This document shows, in pieces, positions 1-5,355 of a stretch of 9,159 bases of DNA (positions within the stretch are counted from its first letter, which is position 1; each line of letters begins with the position of its first letter). A program made the translations under genes and the position numbers. The notes under the pieces were generated by a model. The model made no database searches, was not told the DNA's origin, and saw nothing but the letters and a program-made list of their open reading frames with translations. Source of the stretch: an uncultured Coriobacteriaceae bacterium (GTDB lineage: Bacteria > Actinomycetota > Coriobacteriia > Coriobacteriales > Eggerthellaceae); the NCBI GenBank assembly GCA_902796815.1, contig CADBQL010000092.1, forward strand, positions 1-9,159. The letters run 5' to 3'.

Positions 1-1436
1 AGCCGTTCGATGCATTCTCGACGTTCTCTCAGATCAAGACCTACTTCGTACTCATGGAGCAGCTCGCCGAGCAAGCGTGCACGCTGTTGTTCCTGCGCTT
101 GCGTCATCGAAAGCTCGGCGTCCATGACGGGTAGGTCGGCCACGCGCGCATACAGCTCTTTCATATAGTTAAGCGCTTGCACCACGCGTCTGCGATTACC
201 GAGGCGCAGCACGGGCAAGGGGAGCGGCTCGCCATTGCGCTTGAACGAACGTAACGCCTTGAAGACGCCGTCGACCGGATGGTTGTTAAACGATGCGAAC
301 AACATCGTCTTGCCATTGAAGAAAGCGTTGACCAGGATGTTTACAATCGTCGTTGTCTTGCCGGTGCCAGGCGGGCCTTGCACGTAGGTGAGCGGGTATT
401 TCATAACCTGGTGCGCTGCGAGCAACTGATCGAGGTTTATGCGGCGATCAAGCAGTATGAGCGGGTATTCTTTGCGGCGAACGGGGCGCTTGGTCAAGTC
501 TCCGAAAAAAGCCTTGAGAGGGATGGTCAAGCTTCCCGTCTCGGTCATTTCGCAGATTGCGTCGTATTCGGCCGCGAGGTTGACGGGCGTTTCTCGCGCG
601 ATGATCATGATGTGCGGCTCGTCGTCGACGAGCTGGCCGTCTCCGACACGCTCTGCGATGCGGTCTTTTAGCTCCTCGCGATAGAGCTCGAACTGGTCGA
701 GCAGGAGCAAGTCGGCGTCATCGAGATAGCGCCGGATTGTTAGCTGTTCGCTCGCGCGCCCGTTCGATACCTTGAACTCGCGGCAGATGATGGTGTTGCG
801 CCCGATGACGAGTTGGCGCTTTTCGGCATCGAGGCGTAGCTGGCGATAGGCGAGCACGTACAATCCGCGTGGCGTGTGTACCGAAAGCACGTTGATTGCA
901 ATCTGCTCGTGGATGGGCAAGGCTTGCTGGTCGGCTTGTTGATTTGAGCTTTTGCGAGCCTTGCGTTGCGCTGTCTGCATAATCGTCTTGAACTGGTCGT
1001 CGTCGAGGTGCACTGCACCGTGCCTGAACGAGTCTTCGTCGATGTGCTCGACGAGCGCGAATTTCTTCGTGTACGGGACGGTGTTGAGCTTCGTGCAATC
1101 CGAAAGGTAATCGAGCACTTTAAGGTTCGGTACCGTTCCGAATATTGAGGCATAGCGCTCCTCGTTGCGCTCGATGTCGGCGATGAGCTCTTTCGGCGTG
1201 GGAAAATACGAGCTGTCGACGACTGATGACCAAATGATCGAGTCGATCTGTACGGTGAGGTCGGCCGGCTCGTACGTGCCCAGGTGCAGCCCTCGCGCAT
1301 CGATGCGGCGACGCTTGGGGTCGATGCCACGGATGCCGAGCCAATAGTGCGTTGTCTGGCCTTGGGCATTACGGTATTCCACCGAAAGCCATTTGCGTTC
1401 GTGAATACTGCGAAATATGTCCCTGCTCACGTTCAT
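1..1436 (-). CDS. WYL-like/superfamily-1 (Upf1-type) helicase, N-terminal 478 residues, partial
   Basis: The frame is open from ATG at 1436 to the left window edge, so the C-terminal helicase motifs (Walker B to VI) lie outside. Residues about 11-67 (IHERKWLSVEYRN ... YWLGI ... VQIDSI) resemble a WYL-type domain, a ligand- or nucleic-acid-sensing fold. A long middle region of unknown fold follows. A Q-motif-like stretch is at N334-xx-Q337-xx-A340, Walker A GPPGTGKT is at 354-361, and a motif Ia-like SFNNHPVDGV is at about 382-391, the order seen in Upf1/Dna2-like SF1B helicases. The expected activity is ATP-dependent unwinding or translocation on nucleic acid in the cytoplasm; the substrate cannot be told. 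ATG 1436 has no Shine-Dalgarno but sits 11 nt after a -10 hexamer, and an in-frame TGA lies nine codons upstream, so the start is tightly bounded. The family is clear; the biological role (repair, RNA metabolism or defence) is open. Confidence 0.85.
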   Translation of the reverse strand, partial: MNVSRDIFRSIHERKWLSVEYRNAQGQTTHYWLGIRGIDPKRRRIDARGLHLGTYEPADLTVQIDSIIWSSVVDSSYFPTPKELIADIERNEERYASIFGTVPNLKVLDYLSDCTKLNTVPYTKKFALVEHIDEDSFRHGAVHLDDDQFKTIMQTAQRKARKSSNQQADQQALPIHEQIAINVLSVHTPRGLYVLAYRQLRLDAEKRQLVIGRNTIICREFKVSNGRASEQLTIRRYLDDADLLLLDQFELYREELKDRIAERVGDGQLVDDEPHIMIIARETPVNLAAEYDAICEMTETGSLTIPLKAFFGDLTKRPVRRKEYPLILLDRRINLDQLLAAHQVMKYPLTYVQGPPGTGKTTTIVNILVNAFFNGKTMLFASFNNHPVDGVFKALRSFKRNGEPLPLPVLRLGNRRRVVQALNYMKELYARVADLPVMDAELSMTQAQEQQRARLLGELLHEYEVGLDLRERRECIER

Positions 1437-1447
1437 GCTGTTCAGAA

Positions 1448-1476
1448 ATGGTATCAATCGTCACGCGCAATGGCAA
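1448..1476 (-). promoter_or_regulatory. Probable sigma70-type promoter of the helicase gene
   Basis: On the minus strand, TTGCCA (1476-1471, five of six matches to TTGACA) is followed after 17 bp by TACCAT (1453-1448, four of six matches to TATAAT). Only 11 nt separate the -10 box from the ATG at 1436, so transcription would begin within a few bases of the start codon, giving a leaderless or nearly leaderless mRNA. The half palindrome at 1486-1502 lies 9 bp upstream of the -35 box. Confidence 0.5.
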
Positions 1477-1485
1477 TCGCGAAAA

Positions 1486-1502
1486 ATGAGTCTTGCCCCT
1501 GG
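1486..1502. repeat. Truncated copy (left arm plus centre) of the 29-nt ATGAGTC palindrome
   Basis: ATGAGTC, T, TGCCCC, then TGG: the first 17 positions of the palindromic repeat, interrupted by the full copy that starts at 1505. Read on the minus strand, this half ends in GACTCATTTTT, a T-tract that could complete a terminator for the upstream serine hydrolase gene. Confidence 0.75.
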
Positions 1503-1504
1503 AA

Positions 1505-1533
1505 ATGAGTCTCGCCCCTGGGGCATGACTCAT
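1505..1533. repeat. 29-nt imperfect palindrome, copy B
   Basis: The left arm ATGAGTC-T-CGCCCC and right arm GGGGCA-T-GACTCAT surround a single central T. Positions 8 and 22 are both T and cannot pair, and 9/21 is a C/A mismatch. The other positions form a 14-nt-arm dyad. It belongs to the family with copies at 1486, 1658, 3160, 3195 and 3234. Confidence 0.85.
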
Positions 1534-1657
1534 TCGGCAGGTCAGCTGCCGTCCCGCCGCGCGGCGCCCGGGAGGGCACGTGCCGGCCTGGCTTCGCGCT
1601 GCTGCGCAGCGCTGCAGAATCGCCGGTCGTGCGCCCACCGGGCGCCCCGCTTCGGCA
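1534..1657. other. GC-rich, hairpin-rich insert between two palindromes
   Basis: This 124-bp stretch is about 79% G+C by hand count (26 A/T), well above its neighbours. It holds several self-complementary segments: GGCAG-GTCAG-CTGCC (1536-1550), GCCGCGCGGC (1556-1565), GCGCTGC-TGC-GCAGCGC (1596-1612) and GCGCCC-ACC-GGGCGC (1631-1645). The heptamer TTCGGCA occurs at both ends (1533-1539 and 1651-1657). No coding signature is apparent. It could be a small mobile or repetitive element, a structured RNA, or a compound terminator. Confidence 0.55.
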
Positions 1658-1686
1658 ATGAGTCTTGCCCCTGGGGCATGACTCAT
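1658..1686. repeat. 29-nt imperfect palindrome, copy C
   Basis: The left arm ATGAGTC-T-TGCCCC and right arm GGGGCA-T-GACTCAT surround a central T. Only the T/T at positions 8/22 is unpaired, making this the best-preserved copy. It begins 5 bp after the stop codon of the serine hydrolase gene and would be the first hairpin in that transcript's 3' end. On the plus strand it is followed by TTTT, so it could also stop readthrough from the left. Confidence 0.85.
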
Positions 1687-1691
1687 TTTGC

Positions 1692-3125
1692 TCACTGTGG
1701 CAGAAGAGCTTTTCGGGCATCGAAAAGCGCTTTTACGATTTGGTGTGCTCGTTGGTTCGATGCGTCTGAGTCGGGCTGATCCGTTAGGATGACCATGAGG
1801 TACGGATGGCCGTTTTCGTCGATGTACGCGCAGTCGGTCGTTGCGCAAAGGCCGTCTTCGGCAATCCAGCCGGCCTTGTTTCGCACGGTTACCCCAGTGT
1901 TTTCCAAGGCACTGCGGATAAAACTTCTGTTGGTTCGCGAAAGCAAATCCGCAAACCATTTTGCCTCGTCGGTATTTATTTTTAGGAACTGGAACAAATC
2001 GGCCCAGATTCGCGCCATCGATTTCGCGGAGGTCGTCGCATAATACGGCGCATACCCGTCGAATTCGATTTCGTAGCTATCCAGCCAATCTTTATAACCC
2101 TGCCCAACGTAAGCGGCAGCAAAACTGTCGTACGCGTCGTTGTCGGAATACAGGATGGCCGCCTCCACATTGCTGCGTTCGTAATCGGCGAGGTCAGCGT
2201 TTTCGTCTTGAAGCGCAAACGAGATGAGGGCAGCCTTGAAAGCGCTTGCCATATAAAAAGACTCTCCAGCATTGCGCGCAATGCCGCGTCCGGAGGTCAA
2301 ATCCAAAAAGACGAACCCGCAGTCGTATCCGGCATTTTTGAGTTCCGTGATGGCGCGTTTGATTTCGCGTTTCTTGCTTTTTGCAAGGGAGGGGGGACTC
2401 TGCTCGTCGCTTACTGTGAACACCGTCAGTGTTTGGTTCGTGGGGATTGCTTTCAGTGTTTTGCCTGTCATCTTCGCACTGAGGTCGATAGCAGGTGTGG
2501 TTGTCGAAAGGGAAGATTTGTTCCTGGACTGCTTGCTGGACTGGTTGCTGGACTGGTTGCCGCCCTGGTTATTAGATTGCTTGCTGAATTGATCGTTGCT
2601 TCTGCTATCAGGCTGCTTGCCGCTCTTTTTAGCGGATTGTTGGCTTATGGTTTTTTTGGAGGCGCTTGAGGACGAGCTTGCTTGATTGGAAGGTTTTCCC
2701 GAAGTGCTTGCTGACGAGCGCGATTGACCTGTCGGTTTGTCCGGAGCGCTTGCTGTCAAGGATGATTTGCCCGAAGCGCTTCCAGCAAACAGTGCTTTAG
2801 CCCGTGCGTTGCGGGAATTGCCCTGCGTCGTTTTCGTGAGGGATAGTGAAGCGAGATCTCCGCTTTGGGCGTACAGAAACGAGAGCGCATCAGTGTATTC
2901 AAAAACCAAGGCAGCATGTGAGGTCGGCAAGCTTTTGGATTCAGTTTCGATTATGCTTGATTTGGTGGAAGCGTGCGACTCGGGAGTTGCGCCGCTATAT
3001 TCAGGAGGTTGAAAGGCATATAGCGCCACTACATAGACTGCGCATACGACGAAGAACACGCCAATCAAAGCCCCCTTCTTTTCGGAAGCCTCTTTGCGCG
3101 ATTCGTCATTGCGTGCGCTTTGCAA
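1692..3125 (-). CDS. Membrane-anchored class A beta-lactamase-like serine hydrolase with low-complexity linker
   Basis: The 477-residue protein has a short charged N-terminus, one membrane segment (about 18-38), a spacer, a Ser/Lys/Asn/Gln-rich linker (about 113-206) and a C-terminal penicillin-recognising domain (about 250-477). The three active-site motifs are in order: S294-A-F-K297 (SxxK, nucleophile), S327-D-N329 (SDN) and K417-A-G419 (KTG-like). The spacing fits the class A beta-lactamase/D,D-peptidase fold facing outside the membrane. Resistance cannot be inferred: many such anchored proteins are peptidoglycan or peptide hydrolases, and I could not assign the omega-loop glutamate. The start is TTG, chosen because GAGGTG lies 8 nt upstream. 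It is flanked on both sides by 29-nt palindromes and is probably monocistronic. The linker carries a 12-bp tandem repeat. Confidence 0.85.
   Translation of the reverse strand: MQSARNDESRKEASEKKGALIGVFFVVCAVYVVALYAFQPPEYSGATPESHASTKSSIIETESKSLPTSHAALVFEYTDALSFLYAQSGDLASLSLTKTTQGNSRNARAKALFAGSASGKSSLTASAPDKPTGQSRSSASTSGKPSNQASSSSSASKKTISQQSAKKSGKQPDSRSNDQFSKQSNNQGGNQSSNQSSKQSRNKSSLSTTTPAIDLSAKMTGKTLKAIPTNQTLTVFTVSDEQSPPSLAKSKKREIKRAITELKNAGYDCGFVFLDLTSGRGIARNAGESFYMASAFKAALISFALQDENADLADYERSNVEAAILYSDNDAYDSFAAAYVGQGYKDWLDSYEIEFDGYAPYYATTSAKSMARIWADLFQFLKINTDEAKWFADLLSRTNRSFIRSALENTGVTVRNKAGWIAEDGLCATTDCAYIDENGHPYLMVILTDQPDSDASNQRAHQIVKALFDARKALLPQ
2520..2591 (-). repeat. 12-bp tandem repeat encoding a tetrapeptide array in the hydrolase linker
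   Basis: Six 12-bp units lie inside the serine hydrolase gene. The two central ones (2533-2544 and 2545-2556, TTGCTGGACTGG on the plus strand) are identical and the outer ones are diverged. Translated on the minus strand, residues 179-202 read as QFSK, QSNN, QGGN, QSSN, QSSK, QSRN. Such in-frame units can expand or shrink without breaking the gene, changing the reach of the catalytic domain from the membrane. Confidence 0.75.
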
Positions 3126-3133
3126 TGCGAAAA

Positions 3134-3139
3134 CACCTC
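3134..3139 (-). promoter_or_regulatory. Ribosome binding site deciding a TTG start
   Basis: GAGGTG on the minus strand is separated by 8 nt from TTG at 3125-3123. It is the reason for choosing the TTG rather than an internal ATG as the start of the serine hydrolase. Confidence 0.7.
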
Positions 3140-3159
3140 GTCTAGATGCGCGATGTCCA

Positions 3160-3188
3160 ATGAGTCATGCCCCTGGGGCAAAACTCAT
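3160..3188. repeat. 29-nt imperfect palindrome, copy D
   Basis: The left arm is ATGAGTC-A-TGCCCC, the centre T and the right arm GGGGCA-A-AACTCAT. Positions 8/22 are A/A and 7/23 are C/A; the rest pairs. It is the promoter-distal member of a three-copy tandem array in the leader of the serine hydrolase gene, 20 nt upstream of the ribosome binding site. Confidence 0.85.
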
Positions 3189-3194
3189 TCCGAG

Positions 3195-3223
3195 ATGAGT
3201 TGCGTCCCAAGGGCGGAAGTCGC
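3195..3223. repeat. 29-nt palindrome, degenerate copy E
   Basis: It has the same length and register as its neighbours and starts ATGAGT, but several arm positions have changed. It still pairs at 10 of 14 arm positions including two T-G wobbles. Positions 8/22 are G/G, unpaired like the equivalent site in every other copy. Six bases separate it from copy D and ten from copy F. Confidence 0.65.
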
Positions 3224-3233
3224 TCTCCTGCAA

Positions 3234-3262
3234 ATGAGTCACGCCCCAGGGGCGAAACTCGC
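3234..3262. repeat. 29-nt imperfect palindrome, copy F
   Basis: The left arm is ATGAGTC-A-CGCCCC, the centre A and the right arm GGGGCG-A-AACTCGC. The GC core pairs perfectly (9-14 with 16-21) and positions 8/22 are A/A. It is the promoter-proximal member of the array and begins a few bases after the predicted transcription start. Confidence 0.8.
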
Positions 3263-3273
3263 TCGCTTTCTGC

Positions 3274-3282
3274 ATGATAGCA
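3274..3282 (-). promoter_or_regulatory. Possible extended -10 promoter of the serine hydrolase gene
   Basis: The minus strand reads TG-C-TATCAT (3282-3274): an extended -10 TG motif and a hexamer matching TATAAT at five of six positions. No good -35 is present at 17 bp, as is common for extended -10 promoters. The site lies in the dyad TGCATG-ATAG-CATGCA (3271-3286), which could act as an operator. Transcription would start near 3267, placing all three palindromes in a leader of roughly 140 nt. Confidence 0.4.
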
Positions 3283-3525
3283 TGCATGACAAGACGGTGG
3301 AGAGCTGGTTTTTTGACATGTTCAGATGGATTTCGAACCACGAAAGCGAGCCATCCCCGTTGCGTGTCTGAGTATCTTCGTGAGCTGCTCCTAAGGGCGC
3401 TTCGACGGGTTTGCGTCCTTTTCCAAAGATTACAAAACAGCAAACGATTGCGACCAGGACGTTAACAACACGGGGTTGCTCCTACTTGTGGGCGCGACTA
3501 TGCCGTATTCTGTCGCCAATGCGAT
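3283..3525. other. Intergenic stretch with no recognised feature
   Basis: This lies between the predicted hydrolase promoter and the 34-codon gene's upstream hairpin. I see no gene with a plausible start and ribosome binding site on either strand, no tRNA-like fold and no further palindrome copy. Short open frames here have no coding signature. Confidence 0.5.
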
Positions 3526-3552
3526 ATGAGCTGCTTTCTGGGGGCAGCTCAT
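3526..3552. promoter_or_regulatory. Perfect 9-bp dyad upstream of the small membrane protein gene
   Basis: ATGAGCTGC, a 9-nt loop, then GCAGCTCAT: arms at 3526-3534 and 3544-3552. It ends about 22 bp upstream of the predicted extended -10 of the 34-codon gene, a typical place for an operator or activator site. It has no T-tract, so a terminator role is less likely. Its ends (ATGAG...CTCAT) match those of the 29-nt palindromes but the interior does not. Confidence 0.5.
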
Positions 3553-3574
3553 TCAGGGCGAATTAAGGTTGCCA

Positions 3575-3583
3575 TGACATACT
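3575..3583 (+). promoter_or_regulatory. Possible extended -10 promoter of the 34-codon gene
   Basis: TG-A-CATACT: an extended -10 TG motif with a hexamer matching TATAAT at four of six positions. No convincing -35 is present. Transcription would start near 3590, leaving a leader of about 30 nt that contains the AAGGAG/AAAGGA ribosome binding site. Confidence 0.35.
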
Positions 3584-3619
3584 GAACGCACAACGGAAAC
3601 GAAGGAGAAAGGAACCCCC

Positions 3620-3724
3620 ATGAACGCAACATTCAACGAAGCTCCAGGCGCAACCGTCGTAACCATCATGGCCATCGTATGGCTCGCACTTCTGCTGGTC
3701 GCGCCACTTTTCGCCCTGCTCTAG
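3620..3724 (+). CDS. Small single-pass membrane protein, 34 residues, unknown function
   Basis: The ATG at 3620 is preceded by a purine-rich stretch with AAGGAG and, 6 nt before the ATG, AAAGGA. The product starts MNATFNEAPGATVVTI, then about 20 hydrophobic residues (roughly 13-34), and ends ...LFALL. It has no lysine or arginine at all and one glutamate, which is unusual for a membrane peptide and gives no positive-inside anchor. It has its own promoter-like sequence upstream and a very strong terminator 19 bp after the stop, so it looks like a dedicated transcription unit and not a decayed gene. I do not recognise a family. A small membrane regulator or subunit, or a toxin-like peptide, are all possible; the lack of basic residues argues somewhat against typical type I toxins. 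Confidence 0.65.
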   Translation: MNATFNEAPGATVVTIMAIVWLALLLVAPLFALL

Positions 3725-3743
3725 CATGAGGCGCTTTAGCGCC

Positions 3744-3804
3744 GATGCGCCCCCTAGCTGCGCGCCAATCCCCCGGTGCGCGCAGCTAGGGGGCGCATCC
3801 TTTT
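3744..3804 (+). terminator. Strong intrinsic terminator with 22-bp perfect stem
   Basis: The arms at 3744-3765 and 3778-3799 are perfectly complementary over 22 bp, with a 12-nt loop, followed by CTTTT and more T-rich sequence. A small extra hairpin GGCGC-TTTA-GCGCC (3730-3743) lies directly before it. It ends the transcript of the 34-codon gene and insulates the next gene. Confidence 0.85.
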
Positions 3805-3846
3805 CGCCGTTTCGTTTTGTCCTGAAAAAACTTTTGGCCTAAATAA

Positions 3847-3875
3847 TTGTATTAAAGTCATATTTTTGCCATACT
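3847..3875 (+). promoter_or_regulatory. Possible promoter of the leucine-rich repeat gene
   Basis: TTGTAT (3847-3852) and CATACT (3870-3875) are separated by 17 bp in an AT-rich stretch after the terminator. The same -10 hexamer is predicted for the 34-codon gene upstream. Transcription would start near 3882, downstream of the alternative GTG at 3879, which supports ATG 3906 as the start. Confidence 0.35.
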
Positions 3876-3905
3876 TATGTGACAGGATCAGCGAAGGGGG
3901 AATCT

Positions 3906-5255
3906 ATGGAAAGATTGGCGCACAAATCAATCGCGATAGTTATTGCAATGATGTTGGCGATGGGGCTTGCGGCTTGCCTCTGTCCAAAAACTGCACATGC
4001 GGATCGCTATTCGAAAACGTTGATGCTGACAGAAAGATACTTCGATGGAGAAGGAATCACGTATCAAGGCTACAAATGCTATCCCCGCGGTAAGGGTTTG
4101 GCAGTTGTGCAGGACAACAACAAAAGCTCGGTAAAGGTTCCTGCGACGCTCAAAGGTAAGCCAGTCGTTGCATTCTCTACAGGCGACGGAGTGAAATCGG
4201 TGGATCTAAGCAAAGCCAGAAACCTCGAGTGCTTGATAGTCTCGGGCAGCCTGAAGAAAATTGACCTTTCAAAGTGTCCTCGCCTGAAAATCTTCGCTTG
4301 CTTCCAAGCCAAATATGCATTGAAAATCGATTTTTCCCAGAACAGCAAGCTCAAATATATGTTTGCTTATGGCCCTGTTAAGAGCGTGGACACGTCCAAA
4401 TGTCCTTTCCTCAAGGTTCTCGAATTGTCGAGCACGAGAATAAGCAAGTTGGACGTTTCGAACAACAAGAGACTTGTGGAGTATTATGGCGACGAGAATC
4501 CGCATATGACGGCGCTAAACTTTGCCAAGAACACAAATCTCACGACGCTAAATTGCGCCTCCTGCAACATCAAGAGGCTCGTGCTTCCGAGCAACGGCAA
4601 GCTAAGCGACTTGGGATGTCGCTCCAACAAGCTTACGAGTTTGGACCTCTCGAAAAGCAAAAGGCTCGTCAATCTAGATTGCTCTAATAACAAGCTGACG
4701 AAGCTCAGGGCAGCGGGGTTGAGCAAGTTGGAATCGCTTTACTGCGAAAAGAACAAGATAGCGAAAATCAATCTTACTGGCTGCAAGCGTTTGGCATATT
4801 TCGATTGCTCGAGCAATAGGCTCACTGGATTGAGTGTTTCGAAAAAGACCAAGCTCGAGACCGTTTACTGTGACAGGAACAGGCTTGTTAGGTTCTACGT
4901 AACAGGATGCAAGAGTCTTGCTACCCTCAACTGTTCGCACAACAAGCTGACGAAGCTCAGCGTTGGTACCTGCCCGAAGCTTTTCGACCTCGATTGTTCC
5001 TACAACAAGCTGACGAAGCTCAGCGTGGCGAAGAATCCTCGACTCTGGGATTTGAATTGCAAGAACAACGCTTTGACCGGTCTCAATGTCACGAAGAATG
5101 CCAAGCTTAAGTATGTCGACTGCAGAAACAACAAGATTACTGCGCTCAAGCTTGCCAAGGCAGAGGGCGAATACAATCGTTTGTTGTATTCTGGCAACCC
5201 ACTCAAAGCTCCGACAGTCAAAACTCAATCGCAGCTGACGACTGCCGTTTTTTAG
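3906..5255 (+). CDS. Exported leucine-rich repeat protein with cysteine ladder
   Basis: The 449-residue protein has a classic export signal: basic start (R3, K7), hydrophobic core (about 8-23), then a lipobox-like L21-A-A-C24 and a signal peptidase I site A30-H-A32 before D33. Whether it is a lipoprotein or is released is ambiguous. A leader domain of about 60 residues is followed by sixteen repeats of about 21 residues with the pattern LxLSxNxxLxxLDCSxNxLTx. From about the sixth repeat on, most units carry a Cys at the same place (NCAS, DCSN, YCEK, DCSS, YCDR). The protein ends soon after the last repeat with no LPXTG motif, transmembrane tail or catalytic domain, so it is probably a surface or secreted binding protein. 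ATG 3906 is chosen because of the AAGGGGG ribosome binding site 5 nt upstream and the position of the predicted promoter; GTG 3879 is the alternative. It is monocistronic with its own terminator. Confidence 0.9.
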   Translation: MERLAHKSIAIVIAMMLAMGLAACLCPKTAHADRYSKTLMLTERYFDGEGITYQGYKCYPRGKGLAVVQDNNKSSVKVPATLKGKPVVAFSTGDGVKSVDLSKARNLECLIVSGSLKKIDLSKCPRLKIFACFQAKYALKIDFSQNSKLKYMFAYGPVKSVDTSKCPFLKVLELSSTRISKLDVSNNKRLVEYYGDENPHMTALNFAKNTNLTTLNCASCNIKRLVLPSNGKLSDLGCRSNKLTSLDLSKSKRLVNLDCSNNKLTKLRAAGLSKLESLYCEKNKIAKINLTGCKRLAYFDCSSNRLTGLSVSKKTKLETVYCDRNRLVRFYVTGCKSLATLNCSHNKLTKLSVGTCPKLFDLDCSYNKLTKLSVAKNPRLWDLNCKNNALTGLNVTKNAKLKYVDCRNNKITALKLAKAEGEYNRLLYSGNPLKAPTVKTQSQLTTAVF

Positions 5256-5272
5256 CTGCCGGGCACTTTAGC

Positions 5273-5310
5273 GAACGAGGCGTCCAACTTTTATTGGGCG
5301 CCTCGTTCTT
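5273..5310 (+). terminator. Intrinsic terminator of the leucine-rich repeat gene
   Basis: GAACGAGGCGTCCAA (5273-5287) pairs with the arm at 5294-5308 over 15 bp (one T-G wobble) around a six-base loop, 17 bp after the TAG stop. The T-tract is weak (CTTGG), but the stem is stable and symmetric enough to act from both sides. Confidence 0.7.
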
Positions 5311-5355
5311 GGATCTTCAACCTGGTCCTCTACGCGAAGCGCGAAAGGCGGAAAT

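Noticed and set aside
740..1369. 209-codon minus-strand open frame
   Set aside because: It lies inside the helicase gene in another frame, is rich in Ser/Arg/Thr without domain signal, and the helicase frame has clear family motifs.
1369..1959. 196-codon minus-strand open frame and similar short frames across the palindromes
   Set aside because: They overlap the hydrolase and helicase genes in other frames, and recurring words such as NESCP and MSHAPGA simply translate the palindromes.
1692..3125. Calling the serine hydrolase an antibiotic-resistance beta-lactamase
   Set aside because: The three active-site motifs are shared by D,D-peptidases and other hydrolases, the KTG triad is KAG, and I could not place the deacylating glutamate. 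Sequence alone does not support a resistance claim.
3160..3262. Short CRISPR-like array (three repeats of similar length and spacing)
   Set aside because: Spacers are only 6 and 10 nt, the repeats are diverged, and no cas gene is near. Tandem palindromes explain it better.
3879..3905. GTG start nine codons upstream for the LRR gene
   Set aside because: It would lie upstream of the predicted transcription start, and the AAGGGGG ribosome binding site serves ATG 3906. It would also place nine extra residues before the signal peptide.
4674..5228. 184-codon frame antisense to the LRR gene
   Set aside because: The regular LRR pattern on the plus strand forces a repetitive antisense translation; there is no ribosome binding site or independent family signal.
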